Assembly (NCBI GenBank): GCA_932294295.1
Contig: OW028578.1
Location: 37,718,685-37,782,684 of the forward strand
Origin: Alitta virens
Taxonomy: Eukaryota > Annelida > Polychaeta > Phyllodocida > Nereididae
DNA length: 64,000 nt
Direction of reading: 5' to 3'
Below are positions 59,886 to 64,000 of the stretch, in pieces. Positions within the stretch are counted from its first letter, which is position 1. Each line of letters begins with the position of its first letter. The translations under genes and the position numbers were made by a program. Below the pieces are notes generated by a model, which had not been told where the DNA came from, searched no databases, and saw nothing but the letters and a program-made list of their open reading frames with translations.

Positions 59886-60204
59886 GGTTGTAGGGGTCAG
59901 TCAATCTAAACCTAGTTAAAATGTCTATAACCTTAGTCAAAAATATGTTGTTTATATATACCAATATGAAAAGTTTCTTTACAATTGGCAACCTCCTGTT
60001 CTTGTTTTGTTTTTTGTTTTTTTTTGCTTATCTAAGTACAGTCAACCTGCCATTATAATATTATTACAGAAGTTGTCTAAATGTCCCCATGATGTAGACT
60101 GTTTGTTCTGATTTACAGAACAGGAACCTTGCCAGGGTTTGATGGGATAAATTAGTGGTTTGTTTTGCAGACCATATGCCTTATTGTAGCAACAAAAGTG
60201 TTGG

Positions 60205-60372
60205 ATAGATAGATAGATAAATGGATATATCGATAGATGGATAGATGGATGGATAGATAGGTAGACAGATAGATAGATAGATAGATAGATAGTTAGGAAA
60301 ATAGAAAGATATTTAGATAGTTAGATGGATAGATAGATAGATAGATGGATAGATAGATGGATAGGTAGATAT
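60205..60372. repeat. (GATA)n microsatellite
   Basis: About 165 bp with GATG and GTTA variants. Confidence 0.9.
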
Positions 60373-60689
60373 ATATTGCCAATAGTCTACTATGTAGACT
60401 TAATTATATTCAAATACATGTATTCAATTATATTCTACTCTATAATCATGATGAATTTATTCTATACTATCATCACGTTAATTCACATGAATTCTATTCT
60501 ATCCTTATGTCAACTTTATTCTCTTCTACTCTGTTTTATTCTCATGTCGACTTTATTCTGTAATTAACCTGCATAATGTATTTTCTTTAAATTCTGATGT
60601 TGACCTCTATCTTAATTTCAACTTAATTGACATTAATTACATGGTATTATCATGATGTCTTTATTTGATTTTATTATATTCTAATGTCG

Positions 60690-60755
60690 AATTAATTGGT
60701 TCTATTATATTCTATTCTGTTCTATTCTATTCTATTCTATTCTATTCTATTCCCA
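60690..60755. repeat. (TTCTA)n pentanucleotide repeat
   Basis: About 10 units. A short (AATAG)n, its complement-like partner, lies at 42127-42152. Confidence 0.85.
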
Positions 60756-62077
60756 CAAAGACCTGTTAGACTTTTGACCTGTACTATGGCATGGAGTGAT
60801 GCCCCAAGCCACTTGGCTGAGCAAAGGGGTGCCCATTGGGTCAGGATGTTGAACTCCAAGTGCATATTGACAGCTGGCGAGAAAGATTGGCCAGTTTTAA
60901 AGAGTTAAAGGGAGATATATGTGGCAGGTCCTGGCTGCCAGTAGGTATGTTTACTTTATGGTTGTACAGACAGACAGACCATGAAATGTGGACACTTGTA
61001 TAGATAGAGAAACTTGGAGTATACGTCAAAGTATTTTGACTTTTATTGTGAAATCAAAGAATTTAAAGATATTGCATTTTGAACAGGATTTTGTATCCAT
61101 ATTTTTATTTGTAGTTCATATTTCCCATAGCATTCTCAGACATTATTAAGTTGTACAAAAATGGGGTTTTGTGAAATCTTACTGTATACTTTTGTGCGAT
61201 AAATTCAGATTTTCTGACTATTTTTCTCAATATTCTGTGAGACCATTACATGACTATTAGAGTTACACTTCAATGACGTTTAGATAAGTAAAATAAGCTT
61301 AAGAACTATCATTTAAGTCTCCGCCAAAATATCCTTAGATATACTTAAATGCATGCAACGAAGTGTTACTTTAAAGAAAATTACATTAAACAAAATAACT
61401 TTGTTATACAAAAAATGAGAAAAATTTGAGGGGGGGGGGGGTAATTTCTGAGAATAACAAATATTTTCATCATATAATTTTTGTATGTTTATAAAACACT
61501 ACTAGATTTTATTGTAAGTCTGTTTATTTTTACTATGTCAAGTTGTTCAGGAAATTGTTGTGATGTTAACAATTGAGCAATGCAAACATTCCCTGGCATA
61601 TGACCCTTTAACATCTGCTTAATACCATATGCTTGGCCCACACTGAAAATTATATAGAGATAGTTAGTCGATGCACTGACTTTGGACATTTTGACTGTGC
61701 CTAAATGGCTAACCCTCTAGTAACATGCAAGCTAACCAGCTTTATGTCATTTTGTTAGTCAGCCTAACATACTCTTACTTAGTAAATATGTCAATTTAGA
61801 AGTTATGACAAACTATATATATTATAATTATAATATTACTGTGTAAATAATGATGTAAAATATTGGTTATTGAAACATAATTGACATATGTTATCATCAT
61901 AGCCCCAGAAAGCATTCCAAATCGTTCCAACATTGGCACGATGTCGGTGATGTTGATTCGATGATGTACCTACAGCGGCCGATATAGGAATGATGCTGGG
62001 CCGATTTAAAAAGAAATGTGCATATTTTCCAAAAATTTCATAAAACAAGACTTTTTAATGGATCGAGCACACAGTGC

Positions 62078-62158
62078 TACATGGCCAAATGTGCCACATG
62101 CATTTTCCATGAGAAGGATAAACGCATGGAAAACTCACGTAGCTCAATTGGCCATGTA
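62078..62158. mobile_element. Short MITE, TACATGGCCAA family
   Basis: 81 bp; same ends as 51962-52116 but with the middle lost. Confidence 0.7.
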
Positions 62159-62829
62159 CATATCAACTACTCAACTTAATAACCAATCAATGAAAAATGA
62201 AAGTATGTGCAATGAAAAATATAATATATAGATAAATAGACAAATAAATAAATAGATAAATTAATTAACGGATAAATATTTATATGATAACGAATACAAA
62301 AAACAATGAATGAATAAAGAAATAGATAAATTCAGGTATACAATTTACCAATACACAAAAATAAACATTTCGTTATTTCAGAGTTTCTATGTAACTTCTT
62401 TGAAATAGACTAACTGCTAACCCTCAAAGTACAAAGAGGCAGAGCTCTCTCAAAATGAAGGGAGCAACATTTCAAAGAGATAAACCTTATCTTGTCTTTC
62501 TGGTCTTCAGAGGTCACTGAGGTCAAGCCACCTGTTTCTATGACGTCATTGGTTTAAGCGATAAAGTGTGAAATTTTTAGAAAACCGCATGTTTTGTTAT
62601 CTTTTGCTATTTTGAGAGTTTTTACAAACAAGCTGGCTAATTGAAAACAGTGATAGGATGTTGGGTTTTTTAGCTGTTTATTTTTTTCTTTTTACTTATT
62701 TCATTTGATTTGACTGTAGGACAAAACCGCATGGGGAATAGAATTAGGACATATTGCACTATTTCTCTCAATTTTAGGTGACTATGTATACATGAATTCA
62801 TTGCATTTTAAAATTGAATAGCTACTAGG

Positions 62830-63180
62830 TAACTGACTGACTGACTGACTATATGACTATATGACTATCTGACTACTTGACTGGCTGACTGACTATATGA
62901 CAATATGACTATTTGACTTTCTTGACTGACTGACTGACTGACTGACCAACTTACTGATTGACTGGCTGACTGGCTTACTGACTGACTGACTGACTATATG
63001 ACTATCTGACTATCTCACTACTTGACTGGCTGACTGACTAAATTGCTATATGACTATATTACTTTCTGACTATTTGACTGACTGACTGACCAACTTACTG
63101 ATTGACTGACTGACTATCTGACTTTCTGATTATTTGACTGACTGACTGACCAACTTACTGATTGACTGACTGGCTGGCTG
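62830..63180. repeat. (GACT)n composite array
   Basis: GACT units mixed with ACTATATG and ACCAACTTACTGATT blocks that recur in the same order, giving a higher-order repeat of roughly 65-120 bp. Confidence 0.85.
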
Positions 63181-64000
63181 AAACTAAGTAAAACTGGGTT
63201 TTTTTTACTGGCTAACCCTATTAGCTATAAGTCAGTCAATATGACTAATGACGTAAAGGAAATTGATTAAGTTGACTAACTGCTTAGTCAGAGCAACAAA
63301 TTGTTAGTCAAATCATCTATGCAGGGTCCCCATTTAATATATATAAGCACAGTGAAAATGTCTCCCGTAAATCAAAATGTCTAGACAAAATGTCAGTCAA
63401 AATATCAGTCAAAATGCATGCCAGTCAAAAAGTTAGCTATTTGGCTAGCCACCTGGTCAAAACGACTTGCAGTTGGACAAATTGACTGACTTACTGACTA
63501 CTGCATGAAATAACACGCGATATAATATGTATTTCATATATGCCATTGAACCTTACAAGTCATATTCTGAGCTGAAACATTTCTAACATATTTCTGACCA
63601 TGGGTAATATGCCAAGAAATTCATCCTTCTGGGCTGTCAGTCATGGACTCTGTTAATAATGCAGGGAATTTCAAAATGCCCTCTGTTAACAGCCCTGACA
63701 TATGTCAGAGTTAATTCCATTTGTTCTTATGAACAGTAAGAAATATGAGAAATATGAGAAAAATATGAAACTGACATACAGAAATAACATAGATTGTATT
63801 GTCCTCAGGATGTTCAACTTATTCGGAAGCGAAGTCAGCTTGCGTGACCCGCTGCTAGTGGCAGACGTAAAGATGAGATGATAAGGCCGCTTGGAGTTTA
63901 CACCAGGGGTGGGGTTTTTTACTTGCCTCAGCATAGACACCGAGTACAAGACCCCTCCAATTTTACGGCTCCTTCGATCGACATCCGAGCGACATCCGCG

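Larger units (their letters stand above)
57077..64000. other. 5' flank of the ABCA3-like gene, no further coding exon seen
   Basis: A non-coding first exon and promoter should lie here but could not be placed. Contents: a repeat shared with 50560-50990 (about 57340-57720), a GAGATC-rich stretch (57780-58215), an inverted-repeat pair (58376-58764), a SINE (59585-59885), GATA and TTCTA microsatellites (60205-60372, 60690-60755), a MITE (62078-62158), a GACT array (62830-63180) and a SINE piece (63795-63960). Confidence 0.6.

Overview
The window looks like nuclear DNA of a bilaterian invertebrate. It is AT-rich, its genes are split by long introns with GT-AG borders, and it is crowded with tRNA-derived SINEs, short inverted-repeat transposons and tetranucleotide microsatellites. 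I could not name the species. The coding content is two genes, both on the minus strand. Everything else is repeat-derived or unassigned.

Gene 1 (2174-16688) is a two-exon gene for a 107-residue secreted peptide precursor. Exon 1 carries the start and a signal peptide. A 14.2 kb phase-0 intron separates it from exon 2, which ends with KKR, then QPVQCLVNIVSCW, then KRK and stop. This layout, and the eight-residue Cys-to-Cys ring with Asn at position 4 and Ser at position 7, fit the allatostatin-C/somatostatin neuropeptide family. The promoter has a TATA box, a perfect CRE (TGACGTCA), a 12-bp inverted repeat around the CRE, and an E-box palindrome. The intron holds a run of seven TGACCT half-sites at exact DR5 spacing.

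Gene 2 (26577-57046) is an ABCA-family full transporter, closest by motif to ABCA3. I could follow 26 coding exons whose phases all agree. They give 5187 nt, or 1728 residues, the normal length for ABCA3. The protein has two membrane domains, two extracellular domains and two nucleotide-binding domains (NBDs). Both Walker A motifs are intact. However, both signature motifs are degenerate, both H-loop histidines are replaced (Gln and Asn), and the NBD2 Walker B glutamate is Asn. With a fully open, correctly spliced frame this suggests a retained transporter-like protein with weak or no ATP hydrolysis.

Layout: 1-2.2 kb, 3' flank of gene 1; 2.2-16.7 kb, gene 1 and its repeat-filled intron; 16.8-26.1 kb, intergenic, with a 17-bp minisatellite, a 700-bp TTGYA satellite, a tRNA-derived SINE and a cluster of X-box/CArG/octamer motifs; 26.1-57.1 kb, gene 2, with transposons nested in its introns; 57.1-64 kb, 5' flank of gene 2, repeats only. 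The two genes show no sign of working together.
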